In this document: positions 33,079-43,014 of the stretch, one piece after another
Layout of the letters: each line of letters begins with the position of its first letter
Numbering within the stretch: position 1 is the first letter of the stretch
Origin: JALZKA01 sp963734015
GTDB lineage: Bacteria > Actinomycetota > Thermoleophilia > Solirubrobacterales > 70-9
Length of the DNA stretch: 64,000 nucleotides
Reading direction: 5' to 3'
Assembly: GCA_963734015.1 (NCBI GenBank)
Contig: CAVTFG010000019.1
Location: forward strand, 196,344 to 260,343
Program-made: the position numbers and the translations under genes
The notes under the pieces: model-generated
Databases searched by the model: none
Told to the model about the DNA's origin: nothing
The model's input: the letters and a program-made list of their open reading frames with translations, nothing else

Positions 33079-35115
33079 TCAGCGCTCCGGCCAGTCCCCC
33101 GCATAGGAGGAGTGGCCGAGGCCGGCCAGCCAGCCGCGGAACACGTGGTGGATCCGCTCGGCGCCGATCACCGGCTCGCCGGGCCAGCCGAGATCGGCCG
33201 GGAAGCAGGCGAACGGGTGGCTCTGCGGGCCGCCGACGCCGCCGTGTGAGCCGACGAGCTCCTCGAACGCGGCGACCTCGTCCGTCTCCGGCCAGTACGT
33301 GCTGTTCAGGACCAGGTCGGGGCAGTGCGGGAACGAGTCGGTGCGCCGCAGGTGGTCCGCGGTGTTCGGCCCGAACGGCGCCAGCGGATCCTCGCCCTCG
33401 ACTTCGCCGCGATCCAGGTGGTTGACGCCGCTCCGGCCGAGCGCCACGGCGCCGTGCTCGGCTGAGCGCACCAGCACGAAGCCGACGCCCGGATGTTCGC
33501 GGAGCGTCGGCACCAGCCGGGGATAGAGCTCGGTGAGGCGCTCGAGCGTGAGGCGTCCCGGTTCGCGCGGGAAGCTGACCAGCCCCAGGCAGCCCGACGC
33601 CATCACCGAGACCTCGGGCAGCTCCTCGCCCGCTTCCGGCTGCTCCTCGTCCTCGCCGTCGCCGAGCTCGACGACCTCGCCGGCCTCGGCGCCGGTGGCA
33701 CGACGCACCACCCGGGCGGTCGTCGTCTCGTCGCGCGACAGCTCGGTGAGCCCGGCGCTCAGATATGAGACGGCGTCGTCCTCGCGGCTCGCGTCGGCGT
33801 GGGTCTCGCTGGACTCGCACGCCGCCGACACGACGTCCTCGAGCGACGTGCCGTACCGCTGCAGGAAGGTCGCGCCCTGGGACTGGCCATGGTCCGAGAG
33901 GACCACCAGGCGGTAGTCGCGGCTGGCGACGTCGGCGGCGGCGCGCACCCGCCCGAGCTGGCGGTCCACCTTGGCGAGGACGGCGAGCGTGTCGTCGCGC
34001 TCGATGCCCGAGTGGTGGGCGACCTCGTCGTAGGCGAGGAAGGTGGTGTAGATCACCGGCCGCGAGTTGAAGATGTCGTCGATCACGGCCGCCACCTGCA
34101 GGTCGAGCTGGACGACGGTGGCGAACGCCCGCATCAGCGCGTAGGTGCGCGAGCGCTTGATCCGCGGGCGCACGTCGCGCCGCCGCTGTCGCCCTGCGGC
34201 GCGGCGCTCGCGCCAGATCTCGGCGAGCGACATCGTGAGCGTGCGCGCCGTTCCGTACGGCTGCTTGAAGTAGGCGGCGTAGTCGCGGCCGATCGGCCGA
34301 CGCCGGGTGAGCACGGTGCTCATCGTCAGCATCGAGTGCGTCGCGTCGCCGGAGAGGATGTTGGCCCGGCTCGCACCGTCTGCATGCAGCAGCCCCTGGC
34401 CGTTCGAGTGGCGGCGCTCGAGCTCGGCGGCGTCGCGGGGGTGGTTCGTGACGATCGGCTTGCCGGTGTCCTTCTCCCACCAGCGGAACGCGGGCATGTC
34501 GTGGTTCGAGCCATGGAGGATCCCGGCCTGGCAGGCGCCGGTCTGCGACGAGAGGTCGGTCTCCCAGGGTTCCAGCCGGTACTCGCCGTCATGGACCCAT
34601 TTCGAGAGGTTCGGCATCGTCCCGTCCCGCATGGCGCGGCGCACGATGTCCCAGGCGAGCCCGTCGATCTCGAGGAAGACGACGCCGGGCGCTTGCGCCG
34701 GCAGATCGGCGCGCTCCTTGCGGAGCCGGCGGGCCGTGATGTTCCGCGCCCACGAGTCGTCGTCGTCGATCGCGAGCAGCGAGAAGACGAGCGCGGTCAG
34801 CGCGGTGAGGAGGACCGTCACGACGATGCCCTCGGGCCAGCCGTCGATGGTGGCCTCGGGGATCACGGAGACGCTGATCGCGACGACGATTCCGTTCAGC
34901 ACGAGGGCGGCGAGGCCGAGCGTCATCACCGTGAGCGGGAGGGCGACCCGCACGATGAGCGGCCAGAGCGCGGCGTTGAGGATGCCGATCACCGCCGCCA
35001 ACCCCAACGCCGGCCGCGGCCCGTCCAGGGTGAAGCCCGGCAGGATCTCGGAGATCAGCAGCAGGGCGCCGGCCGTGATCAGCCAGACGACGATCCCCCG
35101 CTTGACGAAGCTCAC
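33079..35115 (-). CDS. holin-like 4-TM domain fused to an alkaline-phosphatase-superfamily phosphodiesterase
   Basis: 678 residues. Residues 1-120 carry four membrane helices resembling the phage holin family 4 / mycobacterial 4-TM domain (ALLLISEILPGFTLDG..., GILNAALWPLIVRVALPL). Residues 145-678 are a type I phosphodiesterase/nucleotide pyrophosphatase-like domain: VVFLEIDGLAWDIVRRA (metal Asp), FLAYDEVAHHSGI, and VVLSDHGQSQGATFL (metal Asp-His). The active site probably faces outside the cell or the inner leaflet lipid. The physiological substrate is unknown; phosphodiester polymers or lipid-linked phosphates are plausible. GTG start at 35115. Confidence 0.82.
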   Translation of the reverse strand: MSFVKRGIVVWLITAGALLLISEILPGFTLDGPRPALGLAAVIGILNAALWPLIVRVALPLTVMTLGLAALVLNGIVVAISVSVIPEATIDGWPEGIVVTVLLTALTALVFSLLAIDDDDSWARNITARRLRKERADLPAQAPGVVFLEIDGLAWDIVRRAMRDGTMPNLSKWVHDGEYRLEPWETDLSSQTGACQAGILHGSNHDMPAFRWWEKDTGKPIVTNHPRDAAELERRHSNGQGLLHADGASRANILSGDATHSMLTMSTVLTRRRPIGRDYAAYFKQPYGTARTLTMSLAEIWRERRAAGRQRRRDVRPRIKRSRTYALMRAFATVVQLDLQVAAVIDDIFNSRPVIYTTFLAYDEVAHHSGIERDDTLAVLAKVDRQLGRVRAAADVASRDYRLVVLSDHGQSQGATFLQRYGTSLEDVVSAACESSETHADASREDDAVSYLSAGLTELSRDETTTARVVRRATGAEAGEVVELGDGEDEEQPEAGEELPEVSVMASGCLGLVSFPREPGRLTLERLTELYPRLVPTLREHPGVGFVLVRSAEHGAVALGRSGVNHLDRGEVEGEDPLAPFGPNTADHLRRTDSFPHCPDLVLNSTYWPETDEVAAFEELVGSHGGVGGPQSHPFACFPADLGWPGEPVIGAERIHHVFRGWLAGLGHSSYAGDWPER

Positions 35116-35141
35116 GGGGCCAAGACTGCCAGATCTACGGC

Positions 35142-35170
35142 TTGGCGAAAGCGGCGGCCCGGGTTACGAT
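35142..35170 (+). promoter_or_regulatory. promoter of the 35177 gene
   Basis: TTGGCG (35142-35147), 17-bp spacer, TACGAT (35165-35170), then 6 nt to the GTG start; leaderless spacing. Confidence 0.6.
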
Positions 35171-35176
35171 CCGCGC

Positions 35177-35692
35177 GTGGGGCTGTTCGACTTCTTCAAG
35201 CGTCGGCGGGAACGCGAGAGCGCGATCCCCGCGGACTCGCCGGAGTCGCTCACCCGCCAGCTCAAGGGAGACGGCGAGCCCGTTGGACAGCCCATCGGCC
35301 AGGCGATTCCGCAGGCGGCCCCCCAGAGCGTCGACCTGACCGCCGCGACGGACCTCGCCGGGATCATGGCGATGATGCAGAAGGCGTTCCAGAGCGGGGA
35401 CATCCAGGTGACCCAGGGCGAGAGCCAGGTCATCGACCTGCGCGGCTCCGGGCTCCGGGACGAGATCGTCGGCGCGCTCGAGCAGTACGGAATCGACCCC
35501 GACGCGGCACAGGGCGCCGAGATCAACGCCGATGACGTGCCCGGCCTCCAGGAGCAGATCATGGAGGCGCTCCAGAACGCGGGTGTGGACGTGGGCCAGC
35601 TCGGCAACGGCTCCGGCGAGATCACGATCGAGGGCGGCGACTCCTCCGGCTCCGACCCCGCGGGACCCGACTCGGGCGAATCCGGTTCCTGA
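35177..35692 (+). CDS. hypothetical acidic protein
   Basis: 171 residues, no recognised domain. N-terminal basic-hydrophobic patch MGLFDFFKRRRERES (could touch membrane or nucleic acid), a Gln/Pro-rich stretch, a helical middle (LAGIMAMMQKAF...), two similar segments RDEIVGALEQYGIDPDAAQ and QEQIMEALQNAGVDVGQLG suggesting an internal repeat, and an acidic Gly/Ser-rich tail. GTG 35177 chosen from the promoter spacing. It ends 10 bp before the MBL hydrolase gene, so probably co-transcribed with it. Confidence 0.6.
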   Translation: MGLFDFFKRRRERESAIPADSPESLTRQLKGDGEPVGQPIGQAIPQAAPQSVDLTAATDLAGIMAMMQKAFQSGDIQVTQGESQVIDLRGSGLRDEIVGALEQYGIDPDAAQGAEINADDVPGLQEQIMEALQNAGVDVGQLGNGSGEITIEGGDSSGSDPAGPDSGESGS

Positions 35693-35702
35693 AAAGGGCG
35701 AG

Positions 35703-36677
35703 ATGGGGAGGGGCGAGCGGGTCCTGCCCGGCGTCTGGCGCCTGCGGCTGCCGTTGCCCTGGCCGGGCGTCCCGCATTGCAACGCGTGGGCGCTGCGGGC
35801 CGAGGACGGGATCGTGCTGGTGGACACGGGCTATGCGGCCGACGACGGCACGCGCCAGCTCGAGTACGCGATGGCACAGGTCGGGCTCACGCTCGCCGAC
35901 GTGCGGCTCGTGGTGTGCACTCACGCCCACTCGGACCACTACGGCCTGGCCGGGCCGATCATGGACGCCGCCGGGTGCGAGCTGTGGATGCATCCTGCCT
36001 GGGAGCACGTCCGGGGCGTCGCCGAGGACCCCGACGCAGCGCTCGACCGGCGGATCGAGGTTGCGCGCCAGAGCGGCGTGCCGCCGGCGGCGCTGGAGCG
36101 CTTCCGCGAGGCGCGCCGGGGCCAGGGCACGGGCATCGCGCGGACCGTCGCTCCCGACCGGGCGCTGGTGCCCGGGGTGGAGGTCGCGACCGATGCCGGG
36201 ACCTGGCACGTGCACGAGACGCCGGGCCACGCGCCCTCGCACGTCGTGCTCCACCAGCCCGAGAGCGGGTTGCTGCTCTCGGGCGACCACCTGCTCGGCC
36301 GCGTCGCGCTGTTCTTCGACCACGGCCACACGCCGGACCCGGTCGGCGAGTTCCTGACGAGCCTGGACCGCGTCGAGAAGCTGGAGACGACGCTATGCCT
36401 CGCCGGGCACGGGCGCCCGTTCCGCGAGGTTCGGGGCAAGATCAGCGCCACGCGCGCCGAGGTCGACGAGCACCTCGACCGGGTGCGTGGCGCGATGGAC
36501 GGCGAGCCGCGCACGGCGTTCGAGGTGGTGCCCGAGCTGATCGGGGCCGAGAACCTGAACGCTGCGACCGCAGCCTGGGGACTGCAGATGACGCTCGCCT
36601 ATCTGGAGCATCTGGTGCTCGCCGGCGAGCTCACCGAAGCCGAGGGCTCGGACCCGCGCCGGTTCGCCGGCGCCTAA
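35703..36677 (+). CDS. MBL-fold metallo-hydrolase
   Basis: 324 residues. Metallo-beta-lactamase fold with zinc motif CTHAHSDHYGLAG (HxHxDH), GHAPSHVVLHQPESGLLLSGDHLLG (third His and bridging Asp), LAGHGRPF, and a C-terminal helical extension resembling the winged-helix-like domain of the glyoxalase II/LACTB2-type subgroup. Probably hydrolyses a thioester, lactone or nucleic acid phosphoester; substrate unknown. ATG 35703 just after an AAAGGGCGAG RBS. Its TAA overlaps the end of zwf on the other strand by 4 bp. Confidence 0.87.
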   Translation: MGRGERVLPGVWRLRLPLPWPGVPHCNAWALRAEDGIVLVDTGYAADDGTRQLEYAMAQVGLTLADVRLVVCTHAHSDHYGLAGPIMDAAGCELWMHPAWEHVRGVAEDPDAALDRRIEVARQSGVPPAALERFREARRGQGTGIARTVAPDRALVPGVEVATDAGTWHVHETPGHAPSHVVLHQPESGLLLSGDHLLGRVALFFDHGHTPDPVGEFLTSLDRVEKLETTLCLAGHGRPFREVRGKISATRAEVDEHLDRVRGAMDGEPRTAFEVVPELIGAENLNAATAAWGLQMTLAYLEHLVLAGELTEAEGSDPRRFAGA

Positions 36678-38097
36678 CCGGCGTCCGCCGGCATCCAGGG
36701 CTCCTGCCACGCGCCCACGCCGCGCGGCAGGTGCGACCGCCGCCTCCGGGCCCCCAGGTGCCGGGCGCGTACGGGTGAACCGGACCCGGGTGCTCCAGGA
36801 GCGGCGTGATGATCCGCCAGGTCTGCTCGACCGTCTCCTCGCTCGCGAACAGGCCGCTGTGGCCAAGCAGCGCGTCGTCGAGCAGGCGCTCGTATGGCTG
36901 GGGATCGGCCCCGGGCGTGTTCTCGAAGAGAACCTCGAGGTCGGCGGGCTCGAACGCCTCGACGCCCGCCGCCTTCGCGACGACACGCAGCCGGGCGCCC
37001 GGCACCGGGTTGAGCCGGATCACAAGATAGTTCGGCTGCGGCACGCCCCCCGCACCGACCATGATCCGTGGCGGGCGCTGGAGAACCACCCGGACCTCGG
37101 TCTGCGTGACCGGCAGATGCTTGCCGGCGCGGATGTAGAAGGGGACGCCCTCCCAGCGCCAGTTGTCGACCAGGAGCGAAAGCGCAACGAACGTCTCGGT
37201 GTCGGAGTCGGGCGCCACTCCCTCGACCTCGTGATAGCCCTCGTACTGGCCGCGGACATAGCGCGCCGGGTCGGCCGCCCGCACCGACTGGAGCAGGGCC
37301 TGCTTCTTCTCGCGGATCGGATCGGCGTGGTTCCCCTCGGGGGGCTCCATCGCGACGAGCGCCATGACCTGGAGGAGGTGGTTCTGGACGACGTCGCGCA
37401 GCGCTCCAACCGGGTCGTAGAAGCTGCCCCGCTCGGCGACGCCGAAGTCCTCGGCCATCGAGATCAGGACGTGCGAGACATGCGCTCGGTTCCAGACCGG
37501 CTCGAGCAGGGCGTTGGCGAACCGCATGTAGGTGATGTCCATCACCGGCTCCTTGCCGAGGAAGTGGTCGATCCGGTAGATCTGCGACTCGTCGAGCACC
37601 TCGAGGAGCTCCCGATTCAGCTCCCGGGCGCTCTCGAGGTCGTGCCCGAACGGCTTCTCGATCACCACCCGGCCGCGATCCGTGAGTCCCGCGTCATGGA
37701 GGCTGCGGACGACCGGCGCGAACAGCGACGGCGGGATCTCCAGGTAGAAGACCGGGCTACCGGCCCCCTCGAGCGCCTCGCCCACCTGCTGGAAGGTCGC
37801 CGGGTCGCCGTAGTCGCCCGCGATGTAGTGCATCCGCTCATCGAGCCTCTTCACCACATCGGAGTCGGGGTCCGGGACCGTAGTTTCGATCGCCTCGGCC
37901 GCATGCTCGCGGAGCGCCTCGTCGGTCCACGGATTGCGCGCTACGCCGACGATCCGGCAGCGAAGACGCCCACGTTGCTCGAGGCGGTAGAGGGCCTGGA
38001 ACGTTTTCTTGCGCGCCAGATCTCCGGTGATCCCGAAGATCACCAGGCAGTCGGTCGAGGGGGGCGGCTCCCCCTGCTGTCGGCTTCGTTGCACCAT
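36674..38097 (-). CDS. zwf: glucose-6-phosphate dehydrogenase (two frameshifts near the C-terminus)
   Basis: First enzyme of the oxidative pentose phosphate pathway: glucose-6-phosphate to 6-phosphogluconolactone with NAD(P)H. Motifs: LVIFGITGDLARKKTFQAL (coenzyme loop), RVVIEKPFGHDLESA, active-site IYRIDHFLGKE, and YIRAGKHLPVTQTEV. The last 25 codons are out of frame: removing one base at 36748-36750 and one at 36730-36731 (both in G/C runs) gives WGPEAAVALPRGVGAWQEPW then MPADAG and makes the span an exact 474 codons. Divergent from the gnd operon. Confidence 0.92.
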
Positions 38098-38179
38098 GGC
38101 GTCGCGGCGGTCAGGCTAGACGAAGCGACAAGATGATTGAGTCCAGTCGCACGTAGGCGGACAACCAGGAGGGAGACGC

Positions 38180-39208
38180 GTGAGCGAACGATCGGAGCTT
38201 GGAGTCGTCGGACTGGGCCGGATGGGCGCCAACATCGTCCGGCGGCTGATGCGGGAGGGCCACCGCTGCGTGGTCTACGACGTGAATGCGGAGGCCATCG
38301 ACACCCTCGCGGGCGAGGGGGCGGAGGGCGCATCCTCCTTGGCGGAACTCGCCGAGAAGCTCAGCCCGCCGCGTGCGGTGTGGGTGATGGTCCCGGCGGG
38401 GGACATCACCGAGCAGACGGTGACCGAGGTGGCCGCCGTGCTCGAGTCGGGCGACGCGTTGATCGACGGCGGGAACTCGTACTACCGCGACGACATCCGC
38501 CGGGCCGGAGAGCTCGCCGGGCGGGACATCGACTACGTCGACTGCGGCACCAGCGGCGGTGTGTTCGGACTGGAGCGCGGCTACTGCCTGATGATCGGCG
38601 GCCCGGACCGCGCGGTCGAGCGCCTCGACCCGATCTTCGCGACCCTGGCTCCGGGCGTGGCGTCGGCCGAGCGGACCCCCGGCGCGGACGGCGAGCCCTC
38701 GACCGCGGAGAACGGCTACCTGCACTGTGGGCCGACCGGCGCGGGCCATTTCGTGAAGATGGTCCACAACGGGATCGAGTACGGGGTCATGGCGGCCTAC
38801 GCGGAGGGCCTCAACATCCTGCGCAACGCCGACACCGGCGCGCGCAAGCGCGAGGCCGACGCCGAGACGGCGCCGCTCGACCATCCCGAGTACTACCCCT
38901 ACGACATCGACCTCGCCGAGGTGGCCGAGGTCTGGCGGCGCGGCAGCGTGATCGGGTCCTGGCTGCTCGACCTGACCGCCGCCGCCCTTCGCGAGTCGCC
39001 GGGGCTGGAGGACTTCGCGGGCCGGGTGTCGGACTCCGGCGAGGGGCGCTGGACCTCGATCGCGGCGATCGACGAGGGCGTCCCGGCGCCCGTCCTGACC
39101 ACGGCGCTCTATTCGCGCTTCTCCTCGCGCGGCGAGGACGACTTCGCCGGCAAGGTGCTCTCGGCGATGCGCAAGCAGTTCGGCGGCCATGAGGAGAAGC
39201 CCGGCTGA
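38180..39208 (+). CDS. gnd: 6-phosphogluconate dehydrogenase (decarboxylating, short form)
   Basis: 342 residues, the short GndA/YqeC-type enzyme that oxidises 6-phosphogluconate to ribulose-5-phosphate and CO2. LGVVGLGRMGANIVRRL (dinucleotide loop), VVYDVNAEAI (acidic Asp after the second strand, typical of NAD rather than NADP preference), LIDGGNSYYRDD, DCGTSGGVFGLERGYCLMIG and HFVKMVHNGIEYGVM (catalytic Lys). GTG start preceded by AGGAGGG. First gene of a long operon; its TGA overlaps the CTG start of pgl. Confidence 0.94.
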   Translation: MSERSELGVVGLGRMGANIVRRLMREGHRCVVYDVNAEAIDTLAGEGAEGASSLAELAEKLSPPRAVWVMVPAGDITEQTVTEVAAVLESGDALIDGGNSYYRDDIRRAGELAGRDIDYVDCGTSGGVFGLERGYCLMIGGPDRAVERLDPIFATLAPGVASAERTPGADGEPSTAENGYLHCGPTGAGHFVKMVHNGIEYGVMAAYAEGLNILRNADTGARKREADAETAPLDHPEYYPYDIDLAEVAEVWRRGSVIGSWLLDLTAAALRESPGLEDFAGRVSDSGEGRWTSIAAIDEGVPAPVLTTALYSRFSSRGEDDFAGKVLSAMRKQFGGHEEKPG

Positions 39209-39870
39209 GGGTCGAGCGGCGACAGACCCCGGACGACGCCGCGCGCTTCGCGGCGGCGGCGATCGGCTCGGCCGCGCGCGAGGCCGTGGCGGCGCGCGGG
39301 ACGTTCTCGCTCGCGCTCAGCGGCGGCCACAGCCCGTGGCCGATGTACGAGGCGCTGGCCGATGAGGACGTGCCGTGGGAGGCCGTGCGGGTCCTCCAGG
39401 TGGACGAGCGGATCGCGCCCCGCGGCGACGCCGACCGGAACCTGACCGAGCTCGAGCGCCGTCTGCCCCCGGCGGCCGTGCTGAGGCTCGAGGCAATGCC
39501 GGTCGAGGACGACGACCTCGACGCGGCTGCCGCCGGATACGGGGCCGAGCTCCCAAACGAGATCGACGTGGCGCACCTGGGCCTCGGGCCGGACGGCCAC
39601 ACGGCCTCGCTCGTCCCGGGCGACGCGGTCCTCGACGTCACCGACGTGCCCATGGCGCTGACCGGCGGCGAGTACCAGGGCCGGCGCCGGATGACGATGA
39701 CCTATCCCTGCCTCGAGGCGGCGCGCAGCGTGCTCTGGCTCGTGACGGGCGCCGACAAGCGCGACGCCCTCGAGAAGCTCCTCGCCGGCGACCCTTCGAT
39801 CCCAGCAGGGCGGGTCAAGGCGCGCGACGCGCTGCTCGTGGCCGACGCCTCGGTACTGTCCGGCGAGTGA
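39205..39870 (+). CDS. pgl: 6-phosphogluconolactonase with probable CTG start
   Basis: Hydrolyses the zwf product. From CTG 39205 it reads (M)RVERRQTPDDAARFAAAAIG, matching the family's N-terminus; without it the first usable codon (GTG 39286) would remove the first helix. GAGGAG lies 8 nt upstream and CTG overlaps the gnd stop as CTGA. Family motifs: FSLALSGGHSPWPMYEAL, VLQVDERIAPRGDADRN, DVAHLGLGPDGHTASL and TGADKRDALEKLL. About 221 residues, the normal length. Either CTG is the true initiator or an ATG was misread; see findings. Confidence 0.9.
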   Translation: MRVERRQTPDDAARFAAAAIGSAAREAVAARGTFSLALSGGHSPWPMYEALADEDVPWEAVRVLQVDERIAPRGDADRNLTELERRLPPAAVLRLEAMPVEDDDLDAAAAGYGAELPNEIDVAHLGLGPDGHTASLVPGDAVLDVTDVPMALTGGEYQGRRRMTMTYPCLEAARSVLWLVTGADKRDALEKLLAGDPSIPAGRVKARDALLVADASVLSGE

Positions 39871-41943
39871 TGGACGCGACCGGGGGTGCACACGATGTGA
39901 AGCCCGGCGCGGGGGTCGAGGCTCTGAGCATCAACACGATCCGCACGCTCTCGATCGACGCGATCCAGAAGGCCAACTCGGGCCACCCCGGGACGCCGAT
40001 GGCGATGGCACCGGTCGCCTACGTCCTCTGGCAGAAGTTCCTGCGCTTCGACCCCACCGACCCGATCTGGTCCAACCGCGACCGCTTCGTGCTGTCCGCC
40101 GGCCACGCCTCGATGCTGCTCTACGCGCTGCTGCACCTCACCGGGGTGCGGGCCGTGGACCCGGACTACGAGATCGTCGGCGAGCCCTCGGTGAGCCTCG
40201 ACGACATCCGCTCGTTCCGGCAGCTCGACTCGAAGGCGCCCGGGACACCCCGAGTACCGCTGGACGTCCGGGGTCGAGGCGACCACCGGCCCGCTCGGGC
40301 AGGGGATCGCGACCAGCGTCGGGATGGCGATCGCCTCGCGCTGGCAGGCGGATCGATTCAACCGCCCGGGCTTCCCGCTGTTCGACTTCGACGTCTACGC
40401 GCTGGCGGGCGACGGCTGCCTGATGGAGGGCGTCTCGAACGAGGCCGCGTCCCTCGCGGGCCACCTGGGCCTCTCGAACCTGTGCTGGATCTACGACAAC
40501 AACCACATCTCGATCGACGGGCGCACCGAGCTGACCTACTCCGACGACGTGCCACTCCGGTTCGAGGGTTACGGATGGAACGTCACGCGGGTCCACGACG
40601 CCAACGACCTGGAGCTGCTGGCGGGCGGGTTCGAGACCTTCCGCGAGGAGGCCGACCGGCCGACGCTGATCGTCGTGGACAGCCACATCGGCTGGGGCTC
40701 GCCCCACAAGCAGGACACCGCGGCCGTGCACGGCGAGCCGCTGGGCGAGGAGGAGGTCCGCGAGACCAAGCGGGCCTACGGCTGGCCCGAGGATGCCCAG
40801 TTCCTGGTGCCGGACGGCGTCTACGAGGACTTCGCGAACGGGGTCGCCGCGCGGGGATTGGCGTTGCGGGAGGAATGGGACCGCCTCTACGTCTCGTACA
40901 TGCGCGAGCACTCGGTCGAGGCGGACCACCTCGAACGGATGCAGCGGCGCGACCTCCCGGAGGGCTGGGACAACGAGCTGCCGGCCTTCGACGCCGACCC
41001 CAAGGGGATCGCGACCCGGAAGGCGTCGAACGCGGCGCTGAACGCGATCGCGAACCGGGTGCCGTGGCTGATCGCGGGGTCCGCCGACCTGACCGGCTCG
41101 ACGTCGGTCGCACTCGACGGAGCCGAGGCGCTCGAGCGCGGGGCGCCCGGAGGGAGGCAGGCCCACTACGGGATCCGCGAGCACGAGTCGGCCGCGATCT
41201 CCAACGGCCTCGCGCTCTCCAAGCTCCGCCCGGCCTGGTCCACCTACCTGACGTTCTCCGACTACGCCCGGCCGGCGATCCGGCTCTCGGCGCTGATGGA
41301 GCTGCCGGTCGTCCACATCTTCACCCACGACTCGATCGGGCTGGGCGAGGACGGCCCGACGCACCAGCCGGTCGAGCAGCTCGCCTCCCTGCGGGCGATT
41401 CCGGGCCTCAACGTGATCCGGCCGGCCGACGCGAACGAGACCGTGGAGGCCTGGCGCGCCGCCGTCGACCTGACCCACGGCCCGACGGCGCTGGTCCTGA
41501 CCAGGCAGGACGTCCCGGTTTTCGACCGCTCCCGCTACGCGCCGGCCGAGGGCCTTCGCCGCGGCGGGTACGTGCTGGCGGACCCCGCCGAGGGCGAGCC
41601 GCAGGCGATCCTGATCGCGACCGGCAGCGAGGTCGCGCTCGCCATCGCCGCGCACGAGCAGCTCGCCGAGGACGGCGTGCGGACGAGGGTGGTCAGCCTC
41701 CCCTCGTGGCACATGTTCGACCGGCAGACTGAGGAGTACCGCCAGAGCGTCCTCCCCCCGGAGATCACCGCCAGGGTCTCGGTCGAGGAGGCGTCCACGC
41801 TGGGCTGGGAGCGATACGTCGGCTCCGCGGGCGCGGTCATCGGAATGCACACGTTCGGCTCATCGGCGCCGCTCAAGGACGTGACCGGGGAGTTCGGCTT
41901 CACCCCCGAGCGCGTCGCCGAAACGGTCAGGGGCCTCCTGTGA
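39870..41943 (+). CDS. tkt: transketolase (one frameshift)
   Basis: Thiamine-diphosphate enzyme moving two-carbon ketol units in the non-oxidative pentose phosphate pathway. ATG 39870 overlaps the pgl stop (TGATG). Seen: QKANSGHPGTPMAMAPV, ALAGDGCLMEGVSNEAASLA (ThDP GDG...N motif region), VDSHIGWGSPHKQDTAAVHG, IREHESAAISNGLAL and HDSIGLGEDGPTHQPVEQLA. The frame breaks at 40245: deleting one base in GGGACAC yields APGHPEYRWTSGVEATTGPL and an exact 691 codons. Every other part is intact, arguing for a sequence error. Confidence 0.93.
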
Positions 41944-43014
41944 GCAACGCCCACCGCCGATCTACACGACCTGGGCCAGAGCCTCTGGCTCGACAACATC
42001 ACCCGCACGATGCTCGACGACGGCACGCTCGAGCGCTACATCGCCGAGCTCTCGGTGACCGGCCTCACCTCGAACCCGACGATCTTCGACCACGCGATCT
42101 CGGAAGGTGAGGCATACGACGCCCAGATCGCCGAGCTGCTCGCGGGCGGGGCGAGCGACGAGGACGCGTTCTTCGAGCTCGCGATCACGGACCTGCGCCG
42201 CGCGGCCGACCTGTTCGCGCCGGAGCACGAACGGACGGACGGCGTCGACGGGTGGGTATCGCTCGAGGTCTCGCCGCTGCTGGCCGACGACGCCGAGGCG
42301 ACGATCGAGCAGGCGCGCTCGCTCCACGCGCGCGCCGGCCGCGACAACCTGCTGATCAAGATCCCCGGCACGGAGGCCGGGCGCAATGCGATCGAGGAGA
42401 CGGTGTTCGCCGGGATCCCGGTGAACGTCACCCTGTTGTTCTCGGCCGAGCAGTACCTCGGCGCGGCCGAGGCGTACATGCGCGGGCTGGAGCGCCGGGT
42501 CGCGGAGGGCCTCGATCCCGCTGTTGGCTCGGTGGCCTCCGTGTTCATCAGCCGCTGGGACAAGGCGGTGATGGACCGAGTGCCGGACGAATTGCGCGAC
42601 CGGCTGGGGATCGCCGTCGCCGGCCGGACCTACACGGCATATCGCGAGCTGCTCGACTCCGATCGCTGGCAGCGGCTCGCGAACGAGGGCGCCCGACCGC
42701 AGCGGCTCTTGTGGGCCAGCACCGGGACCAAGGACCCGGACGCATCGGACGTCCTCTACGTCGGCGCGCTCGCCGCTCCGTTCACGGTGAACACCATGCC
42801 GGAGAAGACGCTGCTGGCGTTCGCCGAGCACGGCGAGCTCACCCGGCCGCTGCCCGCCGACGGCGGCGACTCCGAGGGTCAGCTGGCCGCCTTCGCGGAG
42901 GCGGGCGTGGACGTGGACGCGCTCGCCGCGCAGCTCCAGTCCGATGGGGCGAGGTCGTTCGACGACTCGTGGACGGAGCTGTTGGCCACGATCGCCGGTC
43001 AACGCAACGGATGA
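41940..43014 (+). CDS. tal: transaldolase (one frameshift at the N-terminus)
   Basis: Transfers dihydroxyacetone units between sugar phosphates; Schiff-base lysine in NLLIKIPGTEAGRNAIE. Also ELSVTGLTSNPTIFDHAI and VASVFISRWDKAVMD, typical of the class that includes actinobacterial Tal (about 360 residues). GTG 41940 overlaps the tkt stop (GTGA). One C too many at 41950-41952 (GCCCACC) breaks the frame; removing it gives ATADLHDLGQSLWLDNI and an exact 358 codons. Confidence 0.93.
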
